A stretch of DNA of 60,322 nucleotides from an uncultured Pelagibacteraceae bacterium (GTDB taxonomy: Bacteria; Pseudomonadota; Alphaproteobacteria; Pelagibacterales; Pelagibacteraceae), in assembly GCA_902619835.1 (NCBI GenBank), contig CACNFS010000006.1, positions 1 to 60,322 on the forward strand, written 5' to 3'. Below the pieces are notes generated by a model. It worked only from the letters and a program-made list of their open reading frames with translations. It had not been told where the DNA came from and ran no database searches. Position numbers and translations under genes: made by a program. Of this stretch, positions 16,086 through 25,739 are shown piece by piece. Numbering within the stretch: position 1 is the stretch's first letter; each line of letters starts with the position of its first letter.

Positions 16086-17567
16086 TTAATTTATCAAAGC
16101 GCGCTTGACTGCTTTTTCCCAACCTTTAATGAGCGTTAATCTAGATTTATTTTTCATTTTTGGAGAAAACTTTTTATCTAAATTCCAATTTTTTGAAATA
16201 TCTTTTAACGATTTATATACACCGATTTGTAAACCAGCCATAAAAGCTGCGCCTAAAGCTGTAGTCTCTTGAACTTTAGGTCTTAAAACTTTTACATTTA
16301 CGATGTCTGATAAAAATTGAGAAAACCAATTATTCATAACCATGCCACCATCTACTTTTACAATTTTTGGTCTAAGACCATCATGTTTCATGGCTTCGAA
16401 GAGATCAAAAGTTTGATAGGCTACTGCTTCTATAGTAGCTCTGACTATTTCTTTAGGACTTGTATCCCTTGTTATGCCGCTTAAAACACCTCTGGCATTA
16501 GCATTCCAGTAAGGCGCTCCTAATCCAGTAAAAGCGGGAACTAAATAAATATCATTATTGTTATTTAATGACTTTACTATTTTTTCTGTTTCAGGTGCTT
16601 TCTTAAAAAACTTCATTCTATCTCTTAACCATTGTACTCCCGCTCCAGCAATAAAGATTGATCCTTCCATTGCATATGTTGTTTTACCCTTAATCCTGTA
16701 GCCTATTGTCGTTAATAAACGATTTTTCGAGTAAATTTTCTTTGACCCTGTATTTAATAAAACGAAAGCTCCAGTACCGTAAGTACTTTTTAAAGATCCT
16801 GGTTCGAAACAACACTGGCCAATTGTTGCCGATTGTTGATCTCCTACTACCCCATTAATTGGAATTGATTTTCCAGTAATTGATGAATGAGTTTGTCCAT
16901 AATCATCTGCACAATCTTTTACTTCGGGTAAGATATGCTTTTTGATTTTTAGTAAATTTAAAATTGTATCATCCCATTTATTGGATGAGATATTATAAAT
17001 CATTGTCCTGCTAGCATTAGTGGCATCTGTTGCGTGAACTTTACCTTTTGTAAGTCTCCATATTAAAAAACTATCAATTGTTCCAAATAATAATTGTTTT
17101 TTATTCATTAATTGCCTTGCTTTAGGCACATTATCTAAAATCCATTTAATTTTAGTTCCAGAAAAATAAGAGTCGATTAGTAGTCCAGTTTTGTTGAAAA
17201 TCATCGTTTCCTTATTTTGCTTTCTCAGTTTTTTGCAAAATTCCTCTTGTCTTCTATCTTGCCATACGATTGCTTTGTAAACCGGCTTACCTGTTTTCTT
17301 GTCCCATAAAACTGTGGTCTCTCGTTGGTTAGTAATTCCTACACTTAAAATTTCACCTTTTAATTTTTTTGTTTTTTGAATTACATCTTTTAAGGTTTTA
17401 ATGGTTGTTTTCCATATTTCATCTGGATTATGTTCCACCCACCCACTTTTAGGAAAATATTGAGTAAACTCTTTTTGTGAAGAAAAAATTGGCTTTCCTT
17501 TAAGATCAAATAATATAGATCTATTTGATGTTGTGCCAGCATCAATAGAAATAATAAACTTTCTCAT
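16086..17567 (-). CDS. glpK: Glycerol kinase
   Basis: A 493-residue FGGY-family kinase phosphorylating glycerol to sn-glycerol 3-phosphate. The N-terminal phosphate loop SIDAGTTSNRS (7-17), the T-N-Q-R-E-T-T segment, the substrate region V-W-Q-D-R-R and the C-terminal adenosine motif V-D-G-G-M-V-M-N-N are all typical of GlpK. Length matches the ~495-500 norm. It overlaps gpsA by 4 bp and precedes the glycerol transporter, giving a coherent uptake-phosphorylation unit, but it is also continuous with the ntr-trk operon upstream. Confidence 0.93.
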   Translation of the reverse strand: MRKFIISIDAGTTSNRSILFDLKGKPIFSSQKEFTQYFPKSGWVEHNPDEIWKTTIKTLKDVIQKTKKLKGEILSVGITNQRETTVLWDKKTGKPVYKAIVWQDRRQEEFCKKLRKQNKETMIFNKTGLLIDSYFSGTKIKWILDNVPKARQLMNKKQLLFGTIDSFLIWRLTKGKVHATDATNASRTMIYNISSNKWDDTILNLLKIKKHILPEVKDCADDYGQTHSSITGKSIPINGVVGDQQSATIGQCCFEPGSLKSTYGTGAFVLLNTGSKKIYSKNRLLTTIGYRIKGKTTYAMEGSIFIAGAGVQWLRDRMKFFKKAPETEKIVKSLNNNNDIYLVPAFTGLGAPYWNANARGVLSGITRDTSPKEIVRATIEAVAYQTFDLFEAMKHDGLRPKIVKVDGGMVMNNWFSQFLSDIVNVKVLRPKVQETTALGAAFMAGLQIGVYKSLKDISKNWNLDKKFSPKMKNKSRLTLIKGWEKAVKRALIN

Positions 17568-18610
17568 CTAAACGCCTCCCAATCAAATTCAAGTTTTTTA
17601 TCCTCGACAATAGCATTTATCATACCGAGCATTAAAGGTAATTTTTTTTCATCGAAATCTTCGTTTACTTTTTTTGCGATTTCTTTTGCTAAATCTGCAC
17701 CTTCAACTGTAATTTTTTCCATCTTTGTTTTTTTTGCCTCTGAAAAAGAAAGCCCTTGACCAATGTAGGCCCCCATTTTGGCGTTTCTACCTCCACCTGA
17801 ACTTACGTATAAATCTCCAAGCCCAGCTAATCCTTTTACTGTCTCTTTCCTTCCCTTAAGATGCTCAACAAATATTTCCATTTCGTGAATAGACTGCTTT
17901 ATAATAGCCGAAGCAGTATTTAAGTAATTCTTTTCTCTCACTTCTTCTGAAATATTATTACTACACAAACTTTTTGCTGCTCCCACTGCCATTGAAAAAA
18001 TATTTTTAATAGCAGCAGAAACTTCTACACCATTCAAATCGTCTGAAAACGAGGTGTGATAATAATTTGTATTCAACATGTCTGCAATTTTTTTTGCAGT
18101 ATGAATGTCTTTATTTGCAATAACTACACTGCTGTGAACTCTATTTGCTAGTCCAGCTGCCAGGCACGGTCCACCTACTGCTGAAATATTCACTCTTGAG
18201 GATCCTTTACTAGACAATAATCTCTCAAGTTTATCGACTAATAACTCATATTCGTTATTATGAATGCTCAAACCTTTTGTGAGCATTAGTAAATTTGGAA
18301 TCTGTTTACCTTTATATAGATTGCTAAGCTGATCTGCTGCCCACTCTATTCCTTTTGAACTTATGCCTAAAACAATTAGGTCCACCGTTGATTTAAAAAC
18401 ATCATTAAATTTATTGAATTTGAAGATTTTTATTTCAGTCGGAATAGTTGTATTTAATCCTTTGTGAAAATTTTTATCTTTTTTTAAATTATCTATGAAT
18501 TTATTTTCTAAATGAGTGCCTACTATATTAACATCGTGATTATTGTCTAAACAAGGTAGAGCAAAAGCAGTACCCATTGCACCAGCACCAATAATAACAA
18601 TTTTTGACAT
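17564..18610 (-). CDS. gpsA: Glycerol-3-phosphate dehydrogenase [NAD(P)+]
   Basis: A 348-residue soluble dehydrogenase interconverting DHAP and glycerol 3-phosphate. The Rossmann motif GAGAMGTA begins at Gly8, the catalytic-lysine region V-S-A-A-I-K-N-I is in the second half, and the G-L-G-D-L-Y-V-S-S-G-G-G-R-N segment is diagnostic. Normally it makes G3P for phospholipids. Here it abuts trkH (TAA then ATG) and overlaps glpK by 4 bp; with no glpD nearby it might also run in the oxidative direction during glycerol use, which is inference. Confidence 0.9.
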   Translation of the reverse strand: MSKIVIIGAGAMGTAFALPCLDNNHDVNIVGTHLENKFIDNLKKDKNFHKGLNTTIPTEIKIFKFNKFNDVFKSTVDLIVLGISSKGIEWAADQLSNLYKGKQIPNLLMLTKGLSIHNNEYELLVDKLERLLSSKGSSRVNISAVGGPCLAAGLANRVHSSVVIANKDIHTAKKIADMLNTNYYHTSFSDDLNGVEVSAAIKNIFSMAVGAAKSLCSNNISEEVREKNYLNTASAIIKQSIHEMEIFVEHLKGRKETVKGLAGLGDLYVSSGGGRNAKMGAYIGQGLSFSEAKKTKMEKITVEGADLAKEIAKKVNEDFDEKKLPLMLGMINAIVEDKKLEFDWEAFR

Positions 18611-20023
18611 TTAATCCTTTAAAAATAATTTTTTGAAAATTAAAAAAACAGATATTAGCTCAATTTTTCCAATAATCATAAAAATAATTAAACTTATTTT
18701 CGACGATATTAGTAAATTTGTAAAATTAAAGTTTTGAAGACCGTACATTTCTGAATTTACAGTATTTGTTAATGTAAGAATTGAAACCTTAAAAGATCTT
18801 TCAAATCCGATATTATCAATAACTAACAAACTGGATAAAATAAATAGACTTAAAAAAAAAGAAATAAATATTAAAAAAGAAATTTTAATATTTTCATTCG
18901 TAATTTTATTTTCTGAACTAAATATTGTTCTATTAATAACGCTATTAGGACTTATTAATTTAATTATTTCAGATGAAGTGATTTTAAGTAAAATATAAAA
19001 TCTCGCTAATTTTATTCCAGAGGTATTTGAAATAATAGAGCCACCTACGATTGTTATTAATAAAAAATATAAACTTAAATTAAGATCAGATTTTAACAAT
19101 GTTAATCCAGAATTTGCTAAACTACTTAAAACTGAAATGATTAAATCCAAGCTATCAAACTTATTGAAAAAAACTAACAATATCAAAATTAACGATAATA
19201 TTATAAGGTATAAATCTTCATTATGATTTTTAAGTAAAATTTTTTTATTAAAAATATTAAATATTAAAAAAAAATTTAACATAGATAACAATAACAATAT
19301 TATTAATGTGAGTTTTTGAAAACCTGTTATAATTATGTTTCCAAGGTTATCTGAAGGTAGAAAACCACCACCCGAAATTAGGGACATACTTAAGTTGAGT
19401 GAATTAAAAAGTCTTATTCCAGAAAAGTTTAAAAGAGCTAAAAATATAAAGCTAAGAATTACGTAGAAAATAAATAATTTAAGTATATTATTTTTTATAT
19501 TATCTTCTGATTTAAAAGTGCTTTCACCTGAATATGTAAGTTGCGTCATCTTAAAATTAAAAGACTTATTAGAAAATAATAAAATTAAAAATATAAGAAA
19601 ATACAAACCTCCTATCCATTGTGATGATGATCTCCAAAGAATCAAAGTTGGATCTAAATACTTTATATTTTTAAAAATAGAAAAACCTGTCCCAGTCAAT
19701 CCAGAAACAGCTTCGAATAAACCGCTTAAAAAATTTATTTTTAAATTACTTAAATAAAAGGGTATTGAAATCAAAATGCTAACAAATAAATAAACAGAAA
19801 TTATTAAAATTAATTGTTCATAAAAATTAATTTTTTTATTAGCATTTTTACCATAAATAAAAAGGCATGTTCCTAAAATTAAAGAAAGAAATAATGTAAT
19901 TAGATAAGCATTAATACTTAAAAAAAAATCAAAGTATGAAGCATATAGAATGTTTAGAATAGACAATAAACTTATAGGAAAGCAAAATAAACCTAAATAA
20001 AAACTTATACTTTTGAAATTCAT
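18611..20023 (-). CDS. trkH: Trk potassium uptake membrane subunit
   Basis: A 470-residue highly hydrophobic protein with about 10-12 membrane segments and the repeated K+-filter-like glycine segments of the Trk/Ktr family (A-V-S-G-L-T-G-T-G-F, L-I-S-G-G-G-F-L, S-S-L-A-N-S-G-L-T, I-V-G-G-S-I-I-S-N-T-S-G). It imports K+ across the inner membrane under control of TrkA, encoded immediately upstream (6-bp gap). Sequence is more Leu/Ile/Asn-rich than most homologues, reflecting base composition. Confidence 0.88.
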   Translation of the reverse strand: MNFKSISFYLGLFCFPISLLSILNILYASYFDFFLSINAYLITLFLSLILGTCLFIYGKNANKKINFYEQLILIISVYLFVSILISIPFYLSNLKINFLSGLFEAVSGLTGTGFSIFKNIKYLDPTLILWRSSSQWIGGLYFLIFLILLFSNKSFNFKMTQLTYSGESTFKSEDNIKNNILKLFIFYVILSFIFLALLNFSGIRLFNSLNLSMSLISGGGFLPSDNLGNIIITGFQKLTLIILLLLSMLNFFLIFNIFNKKILLKNHNEDLYLIILSLILILLVFFNKFDSLDLIISVLSSLANSGLTLLKSDLNLSLYFLLITIVGGSIISNTSGIKLARFYILLKITSSEIIKLISPNSVINRTIFSSENKITNENIKISFLIFISFFLSLFILSSLLVIDNIGFERSFKVSILTLTNTVNSEMYGLQNFNFTNLLISSKISLIIFMIIGKIELISVFLIFKKLFLKD

Positions 20024-20029
20024 TAATTT

Positions 20030-21403
20030 TTATACAGAGCCAACACTAAAGATATCCTCAACAGCCTTGAGCTGCTCTCTTTTAGCAAGAAAGACAACAA
20101 GATCATCTTTTTCAAAAATAAAATTTGATCTAGGAATAATAACCTTATTTTTTCTTACTATTGCTCCAATTCTTATATCTTCAGGTAAATTAGAGTCTCT
20201 TATCTTTTTATTTAGAAGCTCAGATTTCTCTAATATTTTTGCCTCAATAAATTCATAATCACCATCTAATACTGAATAAACTGTTCCAATAGTTCCTCTA
20301 TGCACATGTTCCATTATTCTTGATACAGTTGTCATTCTGGGATCAACTAAATCATCTATATTTAAAGAGTCTTGTAATAAATTGTAGTTTGATTTATTTA
20401 CAATTGCTATTGTTCTCTTTTTCAAGCCTGTTTTTTCTGCTAAAACACATGCCATCATATTATTTTCATCATCATTGGTTAGAGCTAAAACAGTCTCTGA
20501 ACCATCTAAATTAGCTTCTTTTAAAATTTCCTCATCTAAAGCATCTCCATTAATAACTATTGAAGAGGAAAGTTCATTTGCTATTTCCTCTGCCCTTTTT
20601 TTATTTTTTTCTATAATTTTAATTCTTAAATCATCAAAATTTTCCTCTAACATTTTAGCTAAATTTAAACCTATATTTCCACCCCCAATAATCAAAACAT
20701 TTTTGGAAATTTTTTCATCATGGCCAAATGCTTTTAATATTTGATTGAGCTGATCACTGCTAACAACAACATAAACATTATCGTCTTCGAGCATTTGATC
20801 ATTTTTTTTTAAATAAATAAATTTATCTTTTCTTAAAGCTCCAACTATATTAGCCTTAAAATCAGGAAATTTCTCTGTAAGCTTTTTTAAAGGTATATTT
20901 TTAATTGGGCAGTTTTTTTCAATAGAAATTTCTAACATTTTTACCTTATTGTTTCCAAAGGGCACATTATCTAAAGCCCCTGGTGCTTCTAGTCTTCTAT
21001 AAAGAGATTTCGCAACTTCTAATTCAGGTGAAATAATTACATCGATAGGTATATTAGACTTATTGTAAAGTTTTCCCCATTTACCCTCTAAAAAATCTTT
21101 AGTTCTAATTCTTGCTATTTTTTTTGATACATTAAATAGTGAACTCGCAAGTTGACATACTATCATGTTAGTTTCATCATTTCTTGTAACAGCAATGATC
21201 ATGTCTGTTTTTTCAGCACCAGCATTTTCTAATACTGAAGGAAGAGATGCTCTGCCTACTATTCCTTTAACATCTTGAGTATCGTTGATTTTCTTAATAT
21301 CCTCTGAAGATTGGTCTATAACAGTGACTGAATGACCTTGTGCAGATAATTGTTTACTGATTGAAAAGCCGACTTTGCCAGCTCCACAAATAATAATATT
21401 CAT
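20030..21403 (-). CDS. trkA: Trk potassium uptake regulatory subunit
   Basis: A 457-residue cytoplasmic protein with two tandem RCK (TrkA-N plus TrkA-C) modules. The first NAD-binding motif is IICGAGKVGFSIS at the N-terminus and the second, IIGGGNIGLNLA, lies near residue 230. Acid-ended first module (VIDQSSED) fits NAD(H) binding. It gates TrkH in response to nucleotide binding. It begins directly after the ntrX stop and precedes trkH, the arrangement common in alphaproteobacteria. Confidence 0.92.
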   Translation of the reverse strand: MNIIICGAGKVGFSISKQLSAQGHSVTVIDQSSEDIKKINDTQDVKGIVGRASLPSVLENAGAEKTDMIIAVTRNDETNMIVCQLASSLFNVSKKIARIRTKDFLEGKWGKLYNKSNIPIDVIISPELEVAKSLYRRLEAPGALDNVPFGNNKVKMLEISIEKNCPIKNIPLKKLTEKFPDFKANIVGALRKDKFIYLKKNDQMLEDDNVYVVVSSDQLNQILKAFGHDEKISKNVLIIGGGNIGLNLAKMLEENFDDLRIKIIEKNKKRAEEIANELSSSIVINGDALDEEILKEANLDGSETVLALTNDDENNMMACVLAEKTGLKKRTIAIVNKSNYNLLQDSLNIDDLVDPRMTTVSRIMEHVHRGTIGTVYSVLDGDYEFIEAKILEKSELLNKKIRDSNLPEDIRIGAIVRKNKVIIPRSNFIFEKDDLVVFLAKREQLKAVEDIFSVGSV

Positions 21404-22771
21404 TTAATTGATACCTTTAATTCCTAAAGATTTTAATTTTCTATGAAGCGCGGATCTTTCCATTCCAATGAAGTCAGCTGTTTTTGAGATATTTCCATGA
21501 TTTTTTTTTAATTGCGTCACTAGATACTCTTTTTCAAAATGTTCCCTAGCTTCTTTTAAAGGTGATGTGAAGGATTTTTCTAATAAGTTGGAATTTCTAT
21601 CAATTGTAGATGAAGGATTTAATATATCGTTAATAAGTTTATTAATATTATCTTCATCTTCGTTTGCTGAAAGAATTGTTATCCTCTCAACTAAATTTCT
21701 TAATTCTCTAACATTGCCTGGCCAATTATATGTATATAAATTATCGTTGTTCATATCAATTTTAGCCTGATGAACTCCATTTATTTCAGAAAGCTTTTCT
21801 TTAAAATATTTTATTAATAAAGGTATATCTTCAGTTCTTGAATTTAATGAAGTTAACTCAATCGGCATAACATTTAATCTATGATATAGATCCTCTCTAA
21901 ATTTATTAATTTTAACCATCTCTCTTAAATTTTTTGATGTACTTGCAATTAAACGTATATTTACTCTTATATCTTTTGAGCCATTTAATCTTTTAAATTT
22001 CTGATCAATTAAAACCCTCAAAACATTTATTTGAGTTTCATAAGGTATTTCAGAAACCTCGTCTATCAATAAAGTTCCTTTGTTAGCTCTTTCTAGAGCG
22101 CCAAAAGAAATATTTCCATCCTCAAATTCTTCTCCAAATAATTCTCTTGCATAAGTTTTTTCCTTAAGTAGCGCAGCGTTTATTATAACGAATGGTTCCT
22201 TAGACCTTGATGAATTTTTATGTATTTTTCTAGCAACAAGCTCTTTACCCGTACCAGTTGGGCCTGAAATTAAAACTCTACTATCAGAGGTCGAAAGTTT
22301 ATCTATAATTTTTTTTACTTTTATAATTGCTGGACTTTTTCCTATTAATTCAAAGGAGTGGAATAATTTATTTTCAATAATATCTCTCTCTTTTTTTAAT
22401 TCAGACGACTCTAAAGCTCTGTTCACATAATTAAGAATTTTTTCTCTTGAAAAAGGTTTTTCTATAAATTCGTATGCTCCAATTTTAATCGCTTCAATAG
22501 CTATTTTTACTGTTGCGTGTCCAGAAATCATTATCACAGGAGTGGACTTATTCTTTTTTATAATAAGTTTTAATAGGTCAATTCCATCTTTATCAGGTTT
22601 ATCTAACTTTATATCTACTATAGCTAAATCTGGTAATTTTTTATTAATTTCAAAAACAGCCTGGTCATAGTTAGCTGCAGTTCTAACTAAAAAATTTTTT
22701 TCTTTGAGTATATTGCTTACCAGCAATCGTATATCGGGATTATCGTCAATTACTAAGATTTCTTTAAGCAT
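21404..22771 (-). CDS. ntrX: NtrX response regulator, AAA+ type without GAFTGA
   Basis: A 455-residue regulator with receiver domain (residues 1-~120, phosphoacceptor Asp53 in AIVDIKL), AAA+ domain with Walker A GPTGTGKE and Walker B LLIDEV, and a C-terminal Fis-type helix-turn-helix (NISKTADFIGMERSALHRKL). After ELFGEE the sigma-54-contacting GAFTGA loop is missing and the sequence passes directly to FGALERANKGTLL. It should therefore regulate without sigma-54 remodelling. It overlaps ntrY by 8 bp, encoding its cognate kinase. Confidence 0.92.
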   Translation of the reverse strand: MLKEILVIDDNPDIRLLVSNILKEKNFLVRTAANYDQAVFEINKKLPDLAIVDIKLDKPDKDGIDLLKLIIKKNKSTPVIMISGHATVKIAIEAIKIGAYEFIEKPFSREKILNYVNRALESSELKKERDIIENKLFHSFELIGKSPAIIKVKKIIDKLSTSDSRVLISGPTGTGKELVARKIHKNSSRSKEPFVIINAALLKEKTYARELFGEEFEDGNISFGALERANKGTLLIDEVSEIPYETQINVLRVLIDQKFKRLNGSKDIRVNIRLIASTSKNLREMVKINKFREDLYHRLNVMPIELTSLNSRTEDIPLLIKYFKEKLSEINGVHQAKIDMNNDNLYTYNWPGNVRELRNLVERITILSANEDEDNINKLINDILNPSSTIDRNSNLLEKSFTSPLKEAREHFEKEYLVTQLKKNHGNISKTADFIGMERSALHRKLKSLGIKGIN

Positions 22772-24545
22772 TAAATTTAGGTAATAAAATTTTGATGATT
22801 GTTCCCTCTGTTTTGTCTCTATTATTTATAGAAAAATTTCCAGAATGTTCGTTTATTATTTTGTTCACTATTGGCAATCCAAGCCCAGTTCCAGTTTTTT
22901 TTGTTGTAAAATAAGGTGTCATTGCTTTTTTTGGGTTAGTAATTCCAGATCCATTATCAATTATTCTACACACTATATAGTCATAATTATCGTTAATTTC
23001 TATGTCAATATTCCCTTTGAAATCAGGGTTTTTTTTAAATTTTTCTAAAAAAGACTCTTCTGAATTTTTAATTAGATTCAAAAAAACTCTATTCAATTGG
23101 TCCTCGTCGCCAAGTATATAAGTTGACTTTGTTTTTTTTAATAGATTAATAGTACTTTTAGATGAAATACTTATAAAATCCAAATTTTTCTCTATTAGTT
23201 TAACTAAATTAATCCTTTTAAGTATTGGCCTGGGCATTCTTGCAAAATTTGAAAATTCATTAACCAGTTTTTCTATATCTTTTATCTGCCTATTGATTGT
23301 TTCTAAATATTTTTCAAATTGCAGGCTATCTGTTGTAAGCTTTGTTTTGTATTTTTCACGTAAACTGTCTATCGAAAGCTGTATTGGCGTTAAAGGGTTT
23401 TTAATTTCATGAGCCAGTTTTCTTGCGACAGTTTCCCAGGCCTCATACCTCTCGGTTATAAGTAATTTATTTTGTTGCTCTTTTAATCTCTGAATCATCG
23501 TATTAAAATTCTTATTTAATTGTGAAAATTCCTCATCTGTCTCTATTTCTGGAACTTTAACATCTAAAACTCCTTTGCTTATTGAATCTGAGGCTCCAAT
23601 TAAATTTACTATTGGTTTAGTAAGCCTAGATGCGAAAGTGATAGCTATAGAAGTAGATAAAAATAACAATAAAGTCACAACGATAATATATATTATAGCG
23701 AAAGTAACTTTTATTCCTGTTTGTTTATTTTCGACTGAATAATAAAAATTTACAGCCTCCTCAGTCTCATTTAAATATCTTAAAATTTCAGGGTCAATAT
23801 TTCTTGAAATATATAAGTATGTATCTACCAAAGAATTCAATTTAGTCATTGCTGTAGTTTTATTATCTAAATTATTTGAAATGAAAACCGGTTTACCCTC
23901 TAAAACTAAATCGTAATCTTCATCGGATGGTATGACAAATTCTTCGGTTATGTCATTTACATCAGATAATAAAATATTTCCCAAACTATCAATTAAATAA
24001 ACATCATCTATTCTTCTAAGAAATTTTTCTGCTCTCATAATATTTCTAAACCTATTAGGGTTTGAGTAATATTCAGTTGAGGCTCTATTAAGACCGACGC
24101 TCATCAATATGACATCTGATAAAACATTCTCTTTGCTTTCTTCTAGATAATTTTTAGCAACATCATAAGAATTATTTACTGCTTTAGTAATTTGTTTATC
24201 AAAGTAATTTTGAATTCCGAAATTAAAAATAAATAGAGAAAATATTGCTACTATTAAAGAAGGTATAACAGTAAACAATGAGAATATGGAAATGTACTTT
24301 AAATTTGTTTGAGATCCTTTTTTATTTTTTTTTCCTGTATAATAAAATCTATAAAAATTTCTAAATATTAAGGTAAAAAAAAGTAAAAGGAGTAAAATAT
24401 CTATAATAAGTAAAGTTTGTAAATTTTTGTCTGTTAAAGGTACAAATCCCTCATCAATAAAAGTAAGAAATGTAATAATCCCCATAAAAATACATGAAAA
24501 TGAGGATAAAATAATCCAATTAAAATTCTTAATAATCTTAAACAT
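22764..24545 (-). CDS. ntrY: NtrY sensor histidine kinase
   Basis: A 593-residue membrane kinase. Three hydrophobic segments lie in the first ~115 residues, followed by a periplasmic region of ~165 residues, a fourth segment near 285-310, and a HAMP linker. The phosphoacceptor motif HEIKNPLTPIQLS is around residue 380; the catalytic domain shows NLIKNSEES (N box), DNGSGI and GTGLGLP. The NPLTP form is typical of NtrY. It phosphorylates NtrX. It starts an apparent six-gene operon ntrY-ntrX-trkA-trkH-gpsA-glpK, divergent from ispDF across 48 bp. Confidence 0.92.
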   Translation of the reverse strand: MFKIIKNFNWIILSSFSCIFMGIITFLTFIDEGFVPLTDKNLQTLLIIDILLLLLFFTLIFRNFYRFYYTGKKNKKGSQTNLKYISIFSLFTVIPSLIVAIFSLFIFNFGIQNYFDKQITKAVNNSYDVAKNYLEESKENVLSDVILMSVGLNRASTEYYSNPNRFRNIMRAEKFLRRIDDVYLIDSLGNILLSDVNDITEEFVIPSDEDYDLVLEGKPVFISNNLDNKTTAMTKLNSLVDTYLYISRNIDPEILRYLNETEEAVNFYYSVENKQTGIKVTFAIIYIIVVTLLLFLSTSIAITFASRLTKPIVNLIGASDSISKGVLDVKVPEIETDEEFSQLNKNFNTMIQRLKEQQNKLLITERYEAWETVARKLAHEIKNPLTPIQLSIDSLREKYKTKLTTDSLQFEKYLETINRQIKDIEKLVNEFSNFARMPRPILKRINLVKLIEKNLDFISISSKSTINLLKKTKSTYILGDEDQLNRVFLNLIKNSEESFLEKFKKNPDFKGNIDIEINDNYDYIVCRIIDNGSGITNPKKAMTPYFTTKKTGTGLGLPIVNKIINEHSGNFSINNRDKTEGTIIKILLPKFNA

Positions 24546-24574
24546 CTTAAATAAGCATTAAATATCTATATAAA

Positions 24575-24580
24575 TATAAT
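24575..24580 (+). promoter_or_regulatory. Putative -10 element upstream of ispDF
   Basis: A perfect TATAAT lies 13 bp before the ispDF ATG in the 48-bp divergent gap with ntrY, implying a very short leader. No clear -35 element is seen; in DNA this A+T-rich the match could be chance. Confidence 0.3.
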
Positions 24581-24593
24581 ATAAGTTTATACC

Positions 24594-25739
24594 ATGAGTT
24601 TTTGTTTAATTATTCTTGCAGCAGGTAATAGCCATAGATTTAGGTCTAATATTGGCAAACCTTATCAAAAAATTGGTGGCAAATCATTAATTGAAATAAA
24701 CCTTATTAAAGCACGTAAATTTAAAGAAATTAGAAAGATTGTTTTGGTTTATAACAAAAAGGACTCGAAAAGAGTCAGTTCACTAAAACTTAAAAATATA
24801 AATTTAGTAATTGGAGGAAAAAATAGACAGCGATCTACATTTAATGCGCTAAAGTATTTAATTAATCAGAAAAGCCCAACTAACATTTTAATTCATGATG
24901 TTGCGAGACCTAATTTTTCGACAAAACTTTTAAGTTCAATATTAAGAAATATGAGAAACGCTAGAGCTGTCGTTCCTAAAATTAAAGTTCAGGATGCAAT
25001 AAAACAAGTAATAGATTCTAGTAAAGAAGAGTACATTGTAAGTAAAAAAAGAAAAAGTTTATTTTTGACTCAAACACCTCAGTGCTTCAATTTGAAAGAA
25101 ATATTTCATTTACACAAAACTAATGCAGCTAAATACAAAGATGATGATATCTCTTTATATATGGATTTAAATAAAATTAAGTTTATTGAGGGTGAAAAGC
25201 GTAATTTTAAAATTACAGATCAATCAGATTTTGAAATCCTCCGAAACATTTATAAATCTAAACAAAGTGTTGGTATAGGCTTCGATGTCCATAGATTAGT
25301 TCCTGGTAGAAAACTTTTTTTAGCTGGATTAAGAATAAAATCTAAACTAGGAACGTTAGGTCATTCCGATGGTGATCCTGTATTACATTCCGTTACTGAT
25401 GCGATTTTAGGAGCTTGTAAAATGGGAGATATTGGCCAAATGTTTTCTGATAAAAGTAAAAAATTTAAAAACATTAGATCAACTATTATACTTAAACATG
25501 TAGTAAAGCAGATAAAGTCGGAAGGATATTTTATCAATAATATTGATATAAATATAATAACGCAAACTCCTAAAATCAAAAATTTTAAGAATAAGATGGT
25601 AAACAATATTGCTAATCTTTGTGAAATTTCTAAAGATCAAATTAATATTAAAGGGAAAACAACTGAAAAATTAGGTGTTATAGGAAAAGAAAAAGCAATA
25701 GCGTGTGAAGTTATATGTTCAGTTATTAAATATGATTAA
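24594..25739 (+). CDS. ispDF: Bifunctional IspD/IspF isoprenoid enzyme
   Basis: A 381-residue fusion. Residues 1-~220 are MEP cytidylyltransferase (LAAGNSHRF nucleotide loop, then N-x-L-I-H-D-V-A-R-P). Residues ~224-381 are MEcPP synthase, with the metal motif GFDVH, LGHSDGDPVLHSVTDAILGA and a C-terminal KGKTTEKLG. It carries out steps 3 and 5 of the non-mevalonate pathway. Fusion of ispD and ispF is common in alphaproteobacteria. It overlaps pgpA by 8 bp. Confidence 0.95.
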   Translation: MSFCLIILAAGNSHRFRSNIGKPYQKIGGKSLIEINLIKARKFKEIRKIVLVYNKKDSKRVSSLKLKNINLVIGGKNRQRSTFNALKYLINQKSPTNILIHDVARPNFSTKLLSSILRNMRNARAVVPKIKVQDAIKQVIDSSKEEYIVSKKRKSLFLTQTPQCFNLKEIFHLHKTNAAKYKDDDISLYMDLNKIKFIEGEKRNFKITDQSDFEILRNIYKSKQSVGIGFDVHRLVPGRKLFLAGLRIKSKLGTLGHSDGDPVLHSVTDAILGACKMGDIGQMFSDKSKKFKNIRSTIILKHVVKQIKSEGYFINNIDINIITQTPKIKNFKNKMVNNIANLCEISKDQINIKGKTTEKLGVIGKEKAIACEVICSVIKYD

